From positions 806,001 through 870,000 of the forward strand of contig CBDCSD010000002.1 in the NCBI GenBank assembly GCA_965221345.1: a DNA stretch of 64,000 nt. The letters run 5' to 3'. A model generated the notes under the pieces. That model was not told where the DNA came from and searched no databases. It worked only from the letters and a program-made list of their open reading frames with translations. How positions within the stretch are numbered: position 1 is the first letter of the stretch; every line of letters starts with the position of its first letter. The stretch is from Bin5 sp965221345. GTDB lineage: Bacteria; Chloroflexota; Anaerolineae; Caldilineales; Caldilineaceae. Of the stretch, positions 34,149 through 43,011 are shown piece after piece. Both the position numbers and the translations under genes were made by a program.

Positions 34149-35552
34149 TCAGGCGAACTGGTATTCGCGGGAGGAAACGATCAGTTGGAGCATAAGCACG
34201 ATTCGGTCTGTGCAGTCGTCGGTCTGCCCGTTGGCGCTGCCGTTCGAGGGAAAAACGAGGTTGCCGTCGTTCTGGGCAAAGCGCACGAGGTCGGCGCGGG
34301 TTCTCTCTTCCACGGTCAGGGGACCGACCAGGTCGAGACAGGTGTCGACGAACTGCTCGGGGGTGAGGCTGTCCCCTGCGGCGCGCAGCCGCTTGATCAC
34401 CGCCTGAATGCCCGGTTTGGCGGCGTCGCCCACCTCGCCTACAGAAAAGTTGATGCGTTCGGTGAGCATGCCGCCGTCGATCCACTCCTGGCCGGTGTGC
34501 CAACCCTCCACTGTCGGCGGGTTGAACAGTTCCTGGCCCATAAGTTTGGCGGCGTTGGCGTACTGCGGCATGCCCGGCACCGGCGTGCGATTGGTGCCGA
34601 CCAGCTTGAGGACGCCGGTGATCAACTCGGTCGGACTTTTCACTTTCTTGAAGCGGGCCGCCTTGAAGAAGTCGCTGTTGAAGAGCGTGCGCAGGATGTG
34701 GCGCATCTCCCCTTTCGACTCCATATAGGCGTCTGAGAGGATTTCGATCGCTTCCGGATCCTGGGGCGGCTTTACATCCCAGGCCGGGACCTGCGGCTCG
34801 TCAGCCACGAAGAAGTTGTAGAGATGGCGGGAGATGAAGCGGGCTGTTGCCGGCTGCTCAACGATGATGTCGATGATGTCGTCGCCGTTTAAGTTGCCGG
34901 TGTGGCCGAGGAAGGTCTTCTCGCCGTCATCGTGGTCATCTGCGCGGAAGAGGAATTGGGGGGAATAGAAGCCGTGGGGGTAGAGGGGAACCGGTTGCGC
35001 GAAGGTCCAGCCGGTGAAGGCGCGGGCGCAGTTCTTGATGTCCTCCTCAGTGTAGTTGCCGACCCCCATCGAGAAGAGTTCCAGCAACTCGCGCCCGTAG
35101 TTCTCGTTGGGCTCGCCTTTGCGGTTCTCACTGTTGTCGAGCCAGTTGATCATAGCCGGGTTCATGGAGACCTCGAGCAGAATCTCGCGCATATTGGTCA
35201 TGCCGACGCGACGAAACAGGTCGATCTGGTCGCCCATGGCGAGGGCATGCTCGCCCTTGGCGTATCCGGTGGCGAAAACTTGATGCCCGAAGAGCGCCAT
35301 CTTCTCTTCGAGCGGGCGTCTGCTATTGATCATGCGATAGATCCAGGCGCCGACGCGAATCTGCAGCCCTTCGCCGCCAATGTAGCGATGCAAAATATCC
35401 TCGTCGACCGGTGGGCAGCGCTCAATGTCCACCAGGTCCTCGACGACTTCGTCGTAGCCTTGTGCGGCATAGGCCTCCAGTTCTTCCCGGCTGGCGCCGA
35501 ACCCTGCCCGGCGCAGCAAATGAGCCATCAGGCCCAGGTCATCATCTGCCAT
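34149..35552 (-). CDS. DUF1800 family protein, copy 1
   Basis: A 467-residue DUF1800 protein with HLLRRAGFGASREELEAYAAQGYDEVVEDLV at the start, NYGRELLELFSMGVGNYTEEDIKN in the middle and RFKKVKSPTELITGVLKLVGT towards the end. It is a paralogue of the gene at 36240, largely identical over long stretches. It differs in the block around MALFGHQVFATGYAKGEHALAM, where the copy at 36240 has the family-typical MALFWHHVFATGFAKVEHALAM. It is upstream of the intact DUF1501 gene. Confidence 0.9.
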   Translation of the reverse strand: MADDDLGLMAHLLRRAGFGASREELEAYAAQGYDEVVEDLVDIERCPPVDEDILHRYIGGEGLQIRVGAWIYRMINSRRPLEEKMALFGHQVFATGYAKGEHALAMGDQIDLFRRVGMTNMREILLEVSMNPAMINWLDNSENRKGEPNENYGRELLELFSMGVGNYTEEDIKNCARAFTGWTFAQPVPLYPHGFYSPQFLFRADDHDDGEKTFLGHTGNLNGDDIIDIIVEQPATARFISRHLYNFFVADEPQVPAWDVKPPQDPEAIEILSDAYMESKGEMRHILRTLFNSDFFKAARFKKVKSPTELITGVLKLVGTNRTPVPGMPQYANAAKLMGQELFNPPTVEGWHTGQEWIDGGMLTERINFSVGEVGDAAKPGIQAVIKRLRAAGDSLTPEQFVDTCLDLVGPLTVEERTRADLVRFAQNDGNLVFPSNGSANGQTDDCTDRIVLMLQLIVSSREYQFA

Positions 35553-35567
35553 TTCTACCTCCTAACT

Positions 35568-35628
35568 GCAGTGGTTAGTGGTCGGTGGTCAGTGGTCAGT
35601 GGTCAGTGGTCAGTACGAGTTCTGACCA
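35568..35628. repeat. Heptanucleotide array, TCAGTGG type
   Basis: GGTTAGTGGTCGGTGGTCAGTG and further units fill the spacer between the chimeric gene and DUF1800 copy 1. Confidence 0.8.
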
Positions 35629-35633
35629 CGAAT

Positions 35634-36149
35634 TCAATTCTCTCGCAAAAACTGTTCCATTTCGGTGACGAACCAGATTGATAGGGCGCCGCCGCGCTCG
35701 TCGGGGCCGAATATGGCGGGCCGGTCGAGGTAGTCGCGGCGATTTTGCTGGACGCCGGTGCCGGTGCAGACGTCGACGAGGCCGCCGTGGTCCAGCTCGC
35801 GGATCATGCGCCCGACCCAGCCTTCGGTACCGATCTCGATCGGTTCGCAGGTGTGCCAGATGTCCATGGCGCGGAAGTGGGAGCGGTTCGAGTTGGGGTA
35901 GCCGATGCCCTGGATTACGGCCACGTCGCCGGCCTCGTACATCGACTGCAAGGGCGCGCAGTTCGGGTTCCAGGCCAGGGTATCGTGGATGGGCAGGACT
36001 TCGTCCCCCTTGAGACCGACCACCGGTCTGGAGTCGTAGTAGATGCCGGCGGTGTAGGGGACGACTGTGTTCATGAAGTCGTTGCCGCCGCTGAGCTGCA
36101 CGACAACGAGTACGGGATCTTTCTTGTGGTCAACCATCTTTTCTTCCAT
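35634..36149 (-). CDS. Chimeric DUF1501 N-terminus fused to GH105-like C-terminus
   Basis: A 171-residue frame. Residues 1-122 are nearly identical to the start of the DUF1501 protein at 32893 (VLVVVQLSGGNDFMNTVVPY..WVGRMIRELD). Residues 124-171 are nearly identical to the last 48 residues of the GH105-like protein at 37724 (GGLVDVCTGTGVQQ..SIWFVTEMEQFLREN). The junction lies in a short match, CTGGACC(A/C)CGGCGGCC, shared by both parents. It therefore arose by recombination and probably lacks either activity. It retains start and stop codons and may still be translated. Confidence 0.85.
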   Translation of the reverse strand: MEEKMVDHKKDPVLVVVQLSGGNDFMNTVVPYTAGIYYDSRPVVGLKGDEVLPIHDTLAWNPNCAPLQSMYEAGDVAVIQGIGYPNSNRSHFRAMDIWHTCEPIEIGTEGWVGRMIRELDHGGLVDVCTGTGVQQNRRDYLDRPAIFGPDERGGALSIWFVTEMEQFLREN

Positions 36150-36239
36150 TCTTAACCGCAGTTTTTTGTTTTCGGTTTTTAGTTTTTAGTGAACACCTTT
36201 CTGCTGCCTAAGCGAGATGGTGTTGCTAAGAGCTGCGGT

Positions 36240-37646
36240 TTAGGCGAACTGGTATTCGCGGGAGGCTACGATCAGTTGCAGCATGAGCACGATGCGGCCG
36301 GTGATTTCGTCGGTCTGGCCGTTGGTGCTGCCATTGGCGGAGAAAACGAGGTCGCCGCCGCTTTGGGCGAAGCCAATCAGGTCGGCGCGGGTCTTTTCCT
36401 CGAGGGTCAGGGGGCCGACGAGGTCGAGACAGGTGTCGACGAACTGCTCGGGGGTGAGGCTGTCGCCGGCGGCGCGCAGCCGTTTGATGACCGCCTGGAT
36501 GCCCGGTTTGCTGGCGTCGCCCACTTCGTCGACGGCGAAGTTGATGCGTTCGGTGAGCATGCCGCCGTCGATCCACTCCTGGCCGGTGTGCCAGCCCTCC
36601 ACGGTGGGCGGGTTGAAGAGCTCCTGGCCCATCACTTTGGCGGCCCAGTGGTAGCTCAGCATGCCGGGCGCGGGCGTGCGATTGGTGCCGACCAACTTGA
36701 GAACGCCGGTGATCAGCTCGGTGGGGCTTTTCACCTTCTTGAAACGGGCCGCCTTGAAAAAGTCGCTCTTGAAGAGCGTGCGCAGGACTTGGCGCATCTC
36801 CCCTTTCGACTCCATGAAGGCGTCGGAGAGGATTTCGATGGCGTCCGGGTCCTGGGGCGGCGTCACATTCCAGGAGGGGACCTGCGGCTCATCGGCGACG
36901 AAGAAGTTGTAGAGATGGCGGGAGATGAAACGGGCCGTGGCCGGCTGTTCGACGATGATATCGATGATGTCTTCGCCGTTGAAGTTGCCGGTGTGGCCGA
37001 GGAAGGTCTTCTCGGAGTAGTCGTGGTCCTCCTCACGGAAGAGGAATTCAGGAGAGTAGTAGCCGTGGGGGTAGAGGGGAACCGGCTGCGCGAAGGTCCA
37101 GCCGGTGAAGGCGAGCGCGCAGTTCTTGATGTCCTCTTCGGTGTAGTTGCCCACGCCCATCGAGAAGAGCTCCAGAAGCTCACGGCCATAGTTCTCGTTG
37201 GGTTCGCCCTTGATGTTCTCGCTATTGTCGAGCCAGTTGATCATGGCCGGGTTCATGGAGAGCTCGAGCAGGATCTCGCGTATGTTGCTCATGCCGATAC
37301 GGCGGAAGAGATCGATCTGGTCGCTCATAGCGAGGGCGTGCTCGACCTTGGCGAAGCCGGTGGCGAAAACGTGATGCCAGAAGAGAGCCATCTTCTCTTC
37401 CAGCTGGCGCGGGTTGTTGAGCATGCGGTAGATCCAGGTGCCGGAGAGGATATTCGGCATAAACTCACCGCCGAAGTAGCGCTTCACAATATCCTCGTCG
37501 ATCGGCGGGCAGCGCTCCATGTCCACCAGGTCTTCGACGACTTCGTCGTACCCCTTTGCGACAAGGGCCTCAAGCTCTTCACGGCTGGCGCCGAACCCCG
37601 CCCGGCGCAGCAAGTGAGCCATCAGGCCCAGATCCTCATCTGCCAT
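36240..37646 (-). CDS. DUF1800 family protein, copy 2
   Basis: A 468-residue DUF1800 protein with all family blocks, including MALFWHHVFATGFAKVEHALAM and NYGRELLELFSMGVGNYTEED. It pairs with the chimeric DUF1501 fragment in the same order as copy 1 pairs with intact DUF1501, showing that a two-gene unit was duplicated. The upstream spacer carries a heptamer array. Confidence 0.9.
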   Translation of the reverse strand: MADEDLGLMAHLLRRAGFGASREELEALVAKGYDEVVEDLVDMERCPPIDEDIVKRYFGGEFMPNILSGTWIYRMLNNPRQLEEKMALFWHHVFATGFAKVEHALAMSDQIDLFRRIGMSNIREILLELSMNPAMINWLDNSENIKGEPNENYGRELLELFSMGVGNYTEEDIKNCALAFTGWTFAQPVPLYPHGYYSPEFLFREEDHDYSEKTFLGHTGNFNGEDIIDIIVEQPATARFISRHLYNFFVADEPQVPSWNVTPPQDPDAIEILSDAFMESKGEMRQVLRTLFKSDFFKAARFKKVKSPTELITGVLKLVGTNRTPAPGMLSYHWAAKVMGQELFNPPTVEGWHTGQEWIDGGMLTERINFAVDEVGDASKPGIQAVIKRLRAAGDSLTPEQFVDTCLDLVGPLTLEEKTRADLIGFAQSGGDLVFSANGSTNGQTDEITGRIVLMLQLIVASREYQFA

Positions 37647-37662
37647 TTCTTCCTCCTCTTTA

Positions 37663-37706
37663 CTGCAGTGGTCGGTGGTCAGTGATCAGTGGTCAGTGGT
37701 CGGTGC
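37663..37706. repeat. Heptanucleotide array, TCAGTGG type
   Basis: CTGCAGTGGTCGGTGGTCAG and related units lie between the GH105-like gene and DUF1800 copy 2. Confidence 0.8.
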
Positions 37707-37723
37707 GACCTGTGACAGTCGAG

Positions 37724-39424
37724 TCAGCTCTCGCGTAGGAAGCTTTCCATTTCGGTGACGAACCAGATTGATAGGGCGCCGCCGCGCTCGTCGGGGCCGA
37801 ATATGGCGGGCCGGTCGAGGTAGTCGCGGCGACTCTGCTGGACGCCGGTGCCGGTGCAGACATCGACCAGCCCGCCGTGGTCGTCGATACGCGCCGCCAC
37901 CCCCTGCCAGGCCCGCATCAGCGGATCCCTGTGGCCGGCATCCAGCCAGCCGCGCCGCAGCCCGCGCGCCAGCGCATAGCCGACCATGCAGGTAACGGTC
38001 ATCTCGGGGTAGGAGCCGAGCCCGTTGATGACCTGGCGCCACATGCCGCTGCGATGCTGACGTTCGCGCAGCGCCTGCAGGTGGCGGCGGTGGATCGCCA
38101 GCACGGCGGCCCGGTCGGGATGGCTGGCGGGCAGGTAGGTCAGCGCTTCGGCATAGCTGAGGGCGGCGAAGCCGTTGCCGCGCCCCCAGTAGAAGGGGGT
38201 GCGGCGATCGTGCCAGAAGAGGCCGTCGGCCTGCTGCACGCCGGCATCCAGCAGGAAGCGGGTCAGAATGTTCAGATAGGCCTCGTCGCCGGTCAGCTTG
38301 AAGGCGCGCCCCAGCACGGCCGCGGTGAAGAACATGTCTTCCACCTGGTAGTTGGGGTTGGACGGGGTGGGCACGCCGTTGTCGTGGCTGGAGCGGTAGC
38401 GATCGGCTGTTTGCACGAGCAGGTCGGCGTAGCTGTCATTCCCGGTCGCGGCGGCCAGTTCGTCGGCCCAGACGAGGCCGGCCAGGTTGGCGCCGCCATC
38501 GCCGCCGGCGGGGAACCAGGGCTTGGCGCCGGACATATAGGGTGCGGCGATTGCTTCGATATCGGCGGCCGGATCGGCGCCGTCTGCATCCAACTGGGCC
38601 AGCCGCAGACGTCCGCTGACGGCGACGCCCTGTGTGTAGATGACCGGATCGAGTTCGTGGCCGTAGACGCCGGCGAGGATGCGGGCGACGGCCAGGGGCG
38701 AGCGGGCGACGCGGGTTTGCAGGGCGCTGCGGGTGGCGGAGCGAGCGTGGTCGGGCACCTGCGCGAGAACCGTCCACAGCTTGGCCAGTTCGCCTGCCAG
38801 GTCGGCGGCGGCGCAGGTGAGGCGCAGGCTGGGAACGGGCGGCAGCAGGTTGGGTTCGCCGTCGGCGAGCGCGCCCAACAGCGAACTGTCGGACGGGAGT
38901 TCGGATACATTCAGCGTGGAACGGAACTGCGACAAGAGCTGCTGACATGGGGCAGATGCCTGCCAAGTGGTGGCGGCGCCGACGCGGATTTCGAGCGCCA
39001 GGTCAGGCCCTTGGAAGCTGACCCAGCGCCAGAGGTAGTGGGCCTCCGGATTGGCGTCGTAGTAGCTGTCTCCGGGCGGCGGGTAGGCGGCGCTGGGGTT
39101 GCCGCCGGCGCCGTTCTCGGGCGCGTGGCCGAGAGCGAGGCCGTCCGGATTGCCGCAGGGCGCGGCGCTGAGGGCGACGCGGTCGGACAGGCCGGGAGCG
39201 GCGCTATACGAATTCAGCGCGGCCAGCGCGGCGTCGGCGTCTTCCTGCGTGCCGGACAGACCGCCGATGAGGACGAGTTGGATGCGCTCGCCGGCGGGCG
39301 GCTGGGCTGTGCCGTGCAGGAGCGCAGGGATCTGCCGTTCGGTGCGGGTAACGCCGCAGGCGTCGAGTTGCCAGAAACCGGGCGTATGTGTAACCAGAGC
39401 TTCGATCTGTTCGTCGAGTGTCAT
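37724..39424 (-). CDS. Two-domain protein: M14-like N-terminus and GH105/GH88-like C-terminus
   Basis: A 566-residue protein. The N-terminal 170 residues resemble a zinc-carboxypeptidase (M14)-like fold (IQLVLIGGLSGTQEDADAAL, ALSAAPCGNPDGLALGH), but without a clear HxxE zinc site. Residues from about 220 match unsaturated glucuronyl/rhamnogalacturonyl hydrolases of GH105: YQVEDMFFTAAVLGRAF, FYWGRGNGFAALSYAEAL, SGMWRQVINGLGSYPEMTVTCMVGYALARGLRRGWLD and GGLVDVCTGTGV. These enzymes remove unsaturated uronic acids from lyase products of pectin-like glycans. No signal peptide is visible, so it should act on imported oligosaccharides. Its 3' end was copied into the chimeric gene at 35634. Confidence 0.82.
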   Translation of the reverse strand: MTLDEQIEALVTHTPGFWQLDACGVTRTERQIPALLHGTAQPPAGERIQLVLIGGLSGTQEDADAALAALNSYSAAPGLSDRVALSAAPCGNPDGLALGHAPENGAGGNPSAAYPPPGDSYYDANPEAHYLWRWVSFQGPDLALEIRVGAATTWQASAPCQQLLSQFRSTLNVSELPSDSSLLGALADGEPNLLPPVPSLRLTCAAADLAGELAKLWTVLAQVPDHARSATRSALQTRVARSPLAVARILAGVYGHELDPVIYTQGVAVSGRLRLAQLDADGADPAADIEAIAAPYMSGAKPWFPAGGDGGANLAGLVWADELAAATGNDSYADLLVQTADRYRSSHDNGVPTPSNPNYQVEDMFFTAAVLGRAFKLTGDEAYLNILTRFLLDAGVQQADGLFWHDRRTPFYWGRGNGFAALSYAEALTYLPASHPDRAAVLAIHRRHLQALRERQHRSGMWRQVINGLGSYPEMTVTCMVGYALARGLRRGWLDAGHRDPLMRAWQGVAARIDDHGGLVDVCTGTGVQQSRRDYLDRPAIFGPDERGGALSIWFVTEMESFLRES

Positions 39425-39428
39425 TTAA

Positions 39429-39470
39429 CACCAGTGGCTAGTGGTCAGTGGTCAGTGGTCAGTAGCGGTT
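39429..39470. repeat. Heptanucleotide array, TCAGTGG type
   Basis: CAGTGGCTAGTGGTCAGTGG and further units lie between the RraA-like gene and the start of the GH105-like gene. Confidence 0.75.
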
Positions 39471-39492
39471 GGTCATGGGCGGCTTGTCATTA

Positions 39493-40149
39493 CTACTCCC
39501 GGGCCCGCATCTCCTGCAGGGAAAAGGTGTCCGATTCGTAGAATTCGAAGATGCCTGCTTCGCGCGTTCGCACCTCTTCGGCCAGGCGCAGGACGTCGTC
39601 GACGTGTTCGGTGGGAATGCGCACACAGCCGTCGCGATCGGCCAGGAGCAGGTCGCCGGAATGGATGCGCAGGCGGCCGGCGGTTACCGGGGCGCCGAAG
39701 CGGTTCATGTTGAAGACGCCGTGGCCGGGCACGGTGCCCCAGGCCCATACGGGCAGGCCGACCTGTTTGATGCCGATCAGATCGCGCACGGTGCCCTCGA
39801 CGATGACGCCTTCCACGCCGAGCCGTTTGTGGATGCGGGCCATGCCGTCGCCGAAGCTGGCGCCGCGGCCCGGGTTGATGTCCGTGTCCTGGAACACGGC
39901 GATCAGCGGTCCTTGCTGGCTGCCGAGGTAGTCGTAGTAGTCGATCCACTCGAGCGCGGTGGAGTCTTCGTCATTGGTGGTGACTTCGGCGGTGACGGCA
40001 AAGCCGGCGACGAGGCCGAGGTCGGGCAGGAGGCAACGGATAGTGTGGTCGGTGTAGTCCAGGTTGGGGAGACCCAGCTTGAGGGCGACGGCGTTGAAAA
40101 TGGTGGCGGAGTCGTAACGCTTCAGTGCAGCGATCTGCTCGGACAACAT
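39493..40149 (-). CDS. RraA family protein / HMG aldolase-like
   Basis: A 218-residue member of the RraA / 4-hydroxy-4-methyl-2-oxoglutarate aldolase family. Diagnostic segments are VIVEGTVRDLIGIKQVGLPVWAWG and GDLLLADRDGCVRIPTEHVDDVL, which include the Arg and Asp used for substrate and metal binding in HMG/CHA aldolases. AGGAGATC precedes the ATG by about 5 nt. Without a distinguishing neighbour it could be a pyruvate aldolase in sugar-acid or aromatic catabolism; the RNase E-inhibitor role of E. coli RraA is unlikely. It lies upstream of the GH105-like gene on the same strand. Confidence 0.88.
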   Translation of the reverse strand: MLSEQIAALKRYDSATIFNAVALKLGLPNLDYTDHTIRCLLPDLGLVAGFAVTAEVTTNDEDSTALEWIDYYDYLGSQQGPLIAVFQDTDINPGRGASFGDGMARIHKRLGVEGVIVEGTVRDLIGIKQVGLPVWAWGTVPGHGVFNMNRFGAPVTAGRLRIHSGDLLLADRDGCVRIPTEHVDDVLRLAEEVRTREAGIFEFYESDTFSLQEMRARE

Positions 40150-40335
40150 CTAAGATCTCCTGATTCGGTTTATCGTTGACGGGCGGGGGGCGCCTGTCGC
40201 TGTTTTGTCAATTTCCGGGTTGGTAAAGTGGGTTTCGTCCGCATCTGTAATGATATAGACAATCGTTTCAGACCGCAACTTGCTTTTTTGCTGTCAGGGC
40301 TTGAATTCTGTTGCCGCGGGCCAATTCGGTCAATA

Positions 40336-40364
40336 TTGACACTGTGTCTGAAATGTGGTAATAC
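40336..40364 (+). promoter_or_regulatory. Promoter of the MazEF-like toxin-antitoxin pair
   Basis: TTGACA (40336-40341), 17-bp spacer, TAATAC (40359-40364), preceded by TGG. It lies 49 bp before the antitoxin ATG and is very close to the sigma-70 consensus. Confidence 0.7.
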
Positions 40365-40365
40365 T

Positions 40366-40383
40366 CCTGGTATGACATACAGG
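40366..40383 (+). promoter_or_regulatory. Putative autoregulatory operator
   Basis: Near-palindrome CCTGGTATG A CATACAGG placed directly after the -10 box, where a ribbon-helix-helix antitoxin would block transcription. Autoregulation is usual for such modules; binding here is inferred. Confidence 0.5.
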
Positions 40384-40412
40384 ATTGCCATATCTATTAA
40401 AGGAGGCGACTT

Positions 40413-40667
40413 ATGGCAGTGAAGACAGCAATCTCTTTAAGTAGTTCCCTATTTGAGAAAGTGGAAAGCCTGAGGCAACAGTTGAACATATCCCGAAGTC
40501 GACTCTTTGCGATCGCGGTTCAGGAGTTTATCGAACGTCATGAAACGAAACGTATGATGGCAGCAATTAACGAGGCATATGATGATTTCCCTGACGAGGA
40601 AGAGCAAGCGACTCTAAGAGAAATGCAAGAGCACCATCGAAAGTTGATGAGGGATGAACCGTGGTAA
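40413..40667 (+). CDS. Ribbon-helix-helix antitoxin (MazE/CopG-like)
   Basis: An 84-residue protein. The N-terminus KTAISLSSSLFEKVESLRQQLNISRSRLFAIAVQEFIE forms a ribbon-helix-helix DNA-binding fold, and the acidic C-terminal tail (YDDFPDEEEQATLREMQEHH) should wrap the toxin. AAAGGAGG lies 7 nt before the ATG. Its stop overlaps the GTG of the toxin gene by 7 bp. Confidence 0.9.
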   Translation: MAVKTAISLSSSLFEKVESLRQQLNISRSRLFAIAVQEFIERHETKRMMAAINEAYDDFPDEEEQATLREMQEHHRKLMRDEPW

Positions 40668-41041
40668 ATGGTGTGCCTCCATCTCGACAGCATATCGAAC
40701 AAGGCGACATTTTCTGGGTCGACATAGATGATCCTTACGGGTCCGAGCCAGGGGGGAGGCGTCCTTACGTCGTTGTTCAGAACAATATGTACAATTTCAC
40801 TCGAATCAGTACGGTTGTCGCCTGCGCGATCACCGCAAATCTGAAAAGAGAGTCAGCTCCGGGCAATGTACTGCTGAACAGAGGTGAAGGGAACTTACCT
40901 CGCAAGAGTGTTGTGAACATTTCGCAGGTGATCACGTTGGATAAGCAAGTCCTCAGCGAGAGAATCGGTACGCTTTCTTCAAGGAGAATACAGGAGATCA
41001 TCTCCGGCTTGCAGTTGCTTCTAGAACCGCGTGAACCTTAG
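40661..41041 (+). CDS. MazF/PemK-family endoribonuclease toxin
   Basis: A 126-residue MazF-like protein with the family block GDIFWVDIDDPYGSEPGGRRPYVVVQNN, then ISTVVACAITANL and the conserved region VVNISQVITLDKQVLSERIGTL. MazF toxins cleave mRNA at short sites and stall growth until the antitoxin returns. The GTG start overlaps the antitoxin gene, so translation is coupled and the pair is intact. Confidence 0.93.
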   Translation: MVNGVPPSRQHIEQGDIFWVDIDDPYGSEPGGRRPYVVVQNNMYNFTRISTVVACAITANLKRESAPGNVLLNRGEGNLPRKSVVNISQVITLDKQVLSERIGTLSSRRIQEIISGLQLLLEPREP

Positions 41042-41078
41042 CTCGCGTTAAGCGAAGTTCTGATCGGTTTTCATCCAA

Positions 41079-42245
41079 CTATTTTGTGGCTTCGATCGAC
41101 GTGTCCGGCCAGTTCAGCACTTCTCCGCGCAGGGCGACGCCCAGGCCCGGCTTATCGGGCAGTGAGAGCATGCCGGCGTTGATGGGGATGCGCTCGGTGA
41201 CCAGATCGTTGTACCAGCCGTCGCAATAGGCGCGCACCGTCTCCAGGATCATGGCGTTGGGAATGTGCAGCATCAGATGGGCGGCGGCCCATAGGGCTAC
41301 GGGTCCGGTGGCGTCGTGGGCGGTGACGGGCAGATAGTAGCTGTCGGCCAGGGCGCAGATCTTGCGGGTTTCGCTGATGCCGCCGGTCCAGGATATGTCC
41401 GGAATGATGATGTCGGCGGCGTTGGCCTCGACGCCGCGGCGAAAGCCGAAGCGGGTGAAGAGCCGCTCGCTGACACAGAGGGGGATGCGGCTTTCGGCCT
41501 TCAGACGGGCGTAGGACTCGACGTTGTCGGGCGGAATCATTTCCTCGAGCCACATGATGTTGTAGGGCTCCAAGGCGCGGGCGATTGCGATGGCCGCGGG
41601 CAGGTTCCAGCGGGCGTTGCCCTCGATGGCGATGGCCATGCTGTCACCCGCTGCGGCGCGGATCTGTTCGACGCAGGCGATGCCCCGTTTGAGCGTATCC
41701 TTATCGAGAAAGTGGCGGACTGGCCCGGGCGCGCCGGTATCCGCGTCGGCTGGGCCAGGCGGCAGGTCGAAGGGCCAGATCTTCATCGCCTTGATGCCCT
41801 GCCGGAGCAGGTCTTGGGCCAGTTGACCGGCGTTGCCTTCCATCCAGGTGCGGGCGTCCTGGTTGGCGCCGTGGCCGAGACATGTGTTGTAGATGGGGAT
41901 GCGGTCGCGGCTGCGTCCGCCGAGCAGGTTGTAGATGGGCTGGCCGCTGTGCTGGCCGGCGATGTCCCAGAGGGCGATGTCGACGGCGCTGATGGCGCGT
42001 GTTTCGGCGCCGCCGTAGCCGAAGGCGTTGACGGCGGCGAACATGGTGTGCCAGTGGCGCTCGATGTCGAGGGGGCTTTGCCCCAGCAGCAGGGGAGCGA
42101 GCTGGTCGTGGATGAGGGCGCTGACCGCGCGGGGCGCGTAGGAGGTCTCGCCCAGGCCGATAAGGCCGTCGTCGGTGTGGATGCGGAGCCAGAGCGAGTG
42201 GGGGTGGCGCCCGAGCCGGATCGTCTCCAGGCGGGAGATTTTCAT
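41079..42245 (-). CDS. Mandelate racemase/muconate lactonizing enzyme family, sugar-acid dehydratase-like
   Basis: A 388-residue enolase-superfamily protein. The capping domain contains GLGETSYAPRAVSALI. Barrel ligands are suggested by IAIEGNARW, MWLEEMIPP and LCVSERLFTR, three acidic residues for Mg2+, and a His in VTAHDATGPVAL as in galactonate/gluconate-type dehydratases. The predicted reaction is dehydration of an acid sugar to a 2-keto-3-deoxy sugar acid, which would fit uronate use after the GH105-like hydrolase; the RraA-like aldolase nearby could then act on a keto acid. This pathway link is inference. Confidence 0.88.
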   Translation of the reverse strand: MKISRLETIRLGRHPHSLWLRIHTDDGLIGLGETSYAPRAVSALIHDQLAPLLLGQSPLDIERHWHTMFAAVNAFGYGGAETRAISAVDIALWDIAGQHSGQPIYNLLGGRSRDRIPIYNTCLGHGANQDARTWMEGNAGQLAQDLLRQGIKAMKIWPFDLPPGPADADTGAPGPVRHFLDKDTLKRGIACVEQIRAAAGDSMAIAIEGNARWNLPAAIAIARALEPYNIMWLEEMIPPDNVESYARLKAESRIPLCVSERLFTRFGFRRGVEANAADIIIPDISWTGGISETRKICALADSYYLPVTAHDATGPVALWAAAHLMLHIPNAMILETVRAYCDGWYNDLVTERIPINAGMLSLPDKPGLGVALRGEVLNWPDTSIEATK

Positions 42246-42499
42246 AAGGGTCGGTGGATGGCGGCCATCAGTGAAAGTGGTTTGGACGGGAACCGCTCTC
42301 GGCAGGGTATGCTCGGCGTTTTCGGGCGATCGATCGGCGTATAGACTGCCGCGCTATTTTCCGATTTCGAAAGGATAGGACAGGCTCATGGTGTCAACTC
42401 ATACGGCGTGATGAGTGCTAGTAGTGTAACATACAGGGTTTGCCGGATAAGATGAACTGTGGCACACTCTCCAGAAAGGCAGACACAAGGAGAGGAAAG

Positions 42500-42961
42500 A
42501 TGCCAGCGAAACGATATCGGGTGCGATTGACAGCGGAAGAGCGCAAGGAACTGGATGGGCAGGTGAACACAGGCACAGGGTCGGCGCGACGCTTAAGACG
42601 GGCTCGCATCCTGCTGATGGCCGATGAGGCGCAAGCGGGCGGGGGCTGGTGCGACGCCGAGATTGCCAAGGCATTAGGAGCGCATGCGCGCACGGTCGAG
42701 CGCGTGCGGGAGCGGTGTGTCACAGTCGGCATCGAAGCCGCCCTCACCCACACGCGACCGAAACGGAAACGACCGCGCGTATTGGATGGCGCTGGCGAAG
42801 CCCGGTTGGTGCAGTTAGCGTGTAGCGCTGCGCCGGATGGACAGGAGCAGTGGACGCTGCAGATGCTGGCCGATAAGCTGGTCGAATTAGAGGTGGTCGA
42901 ACGTATTTCGCGCGAAACAGTGCGGACGACGCTAAAAAAAACGAACTTAAGCCCTGGCTGA
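42500..42961 (+). CDS. IS630 transposase OrfA, copy 2
   Basis: 153-residue DNA-binding half, protein sequence identical to copies 1 and 3. The A8 frameshift run is at 42934-42941. Confidence 0.9.
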   Translation: MPAKRYRVRLTAEERKELDGQVNTGTGSARRLRRARILLMADEAQAGGGWCDAEIAKALGAHARTVERVRERCVTVGIEAALTHTRPKRKRPRVLDGAGEARLVQLACSAAPDGQEQWTLQMLADKLVELEVVERISRETVRTTLKKTNLSPG

Positions 42962-43011
42962 AAGATGAATGGTGTATTCCGGAGACCGCGAGCGCAGAGT
43001 TCGTCTGCGCC

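Noticed and set aside
36189..37685. 498-residue open frame on the plus strand
   Set aside because: It is the antisense shadow of DUF1800 copy 2, with Val/Gly/Glu-rich composition and no homology.
37877..39541. 554-residue open frame on the plus strand
   Set aside because: Antisense to the GH105-like gene, which has clear family motifs.
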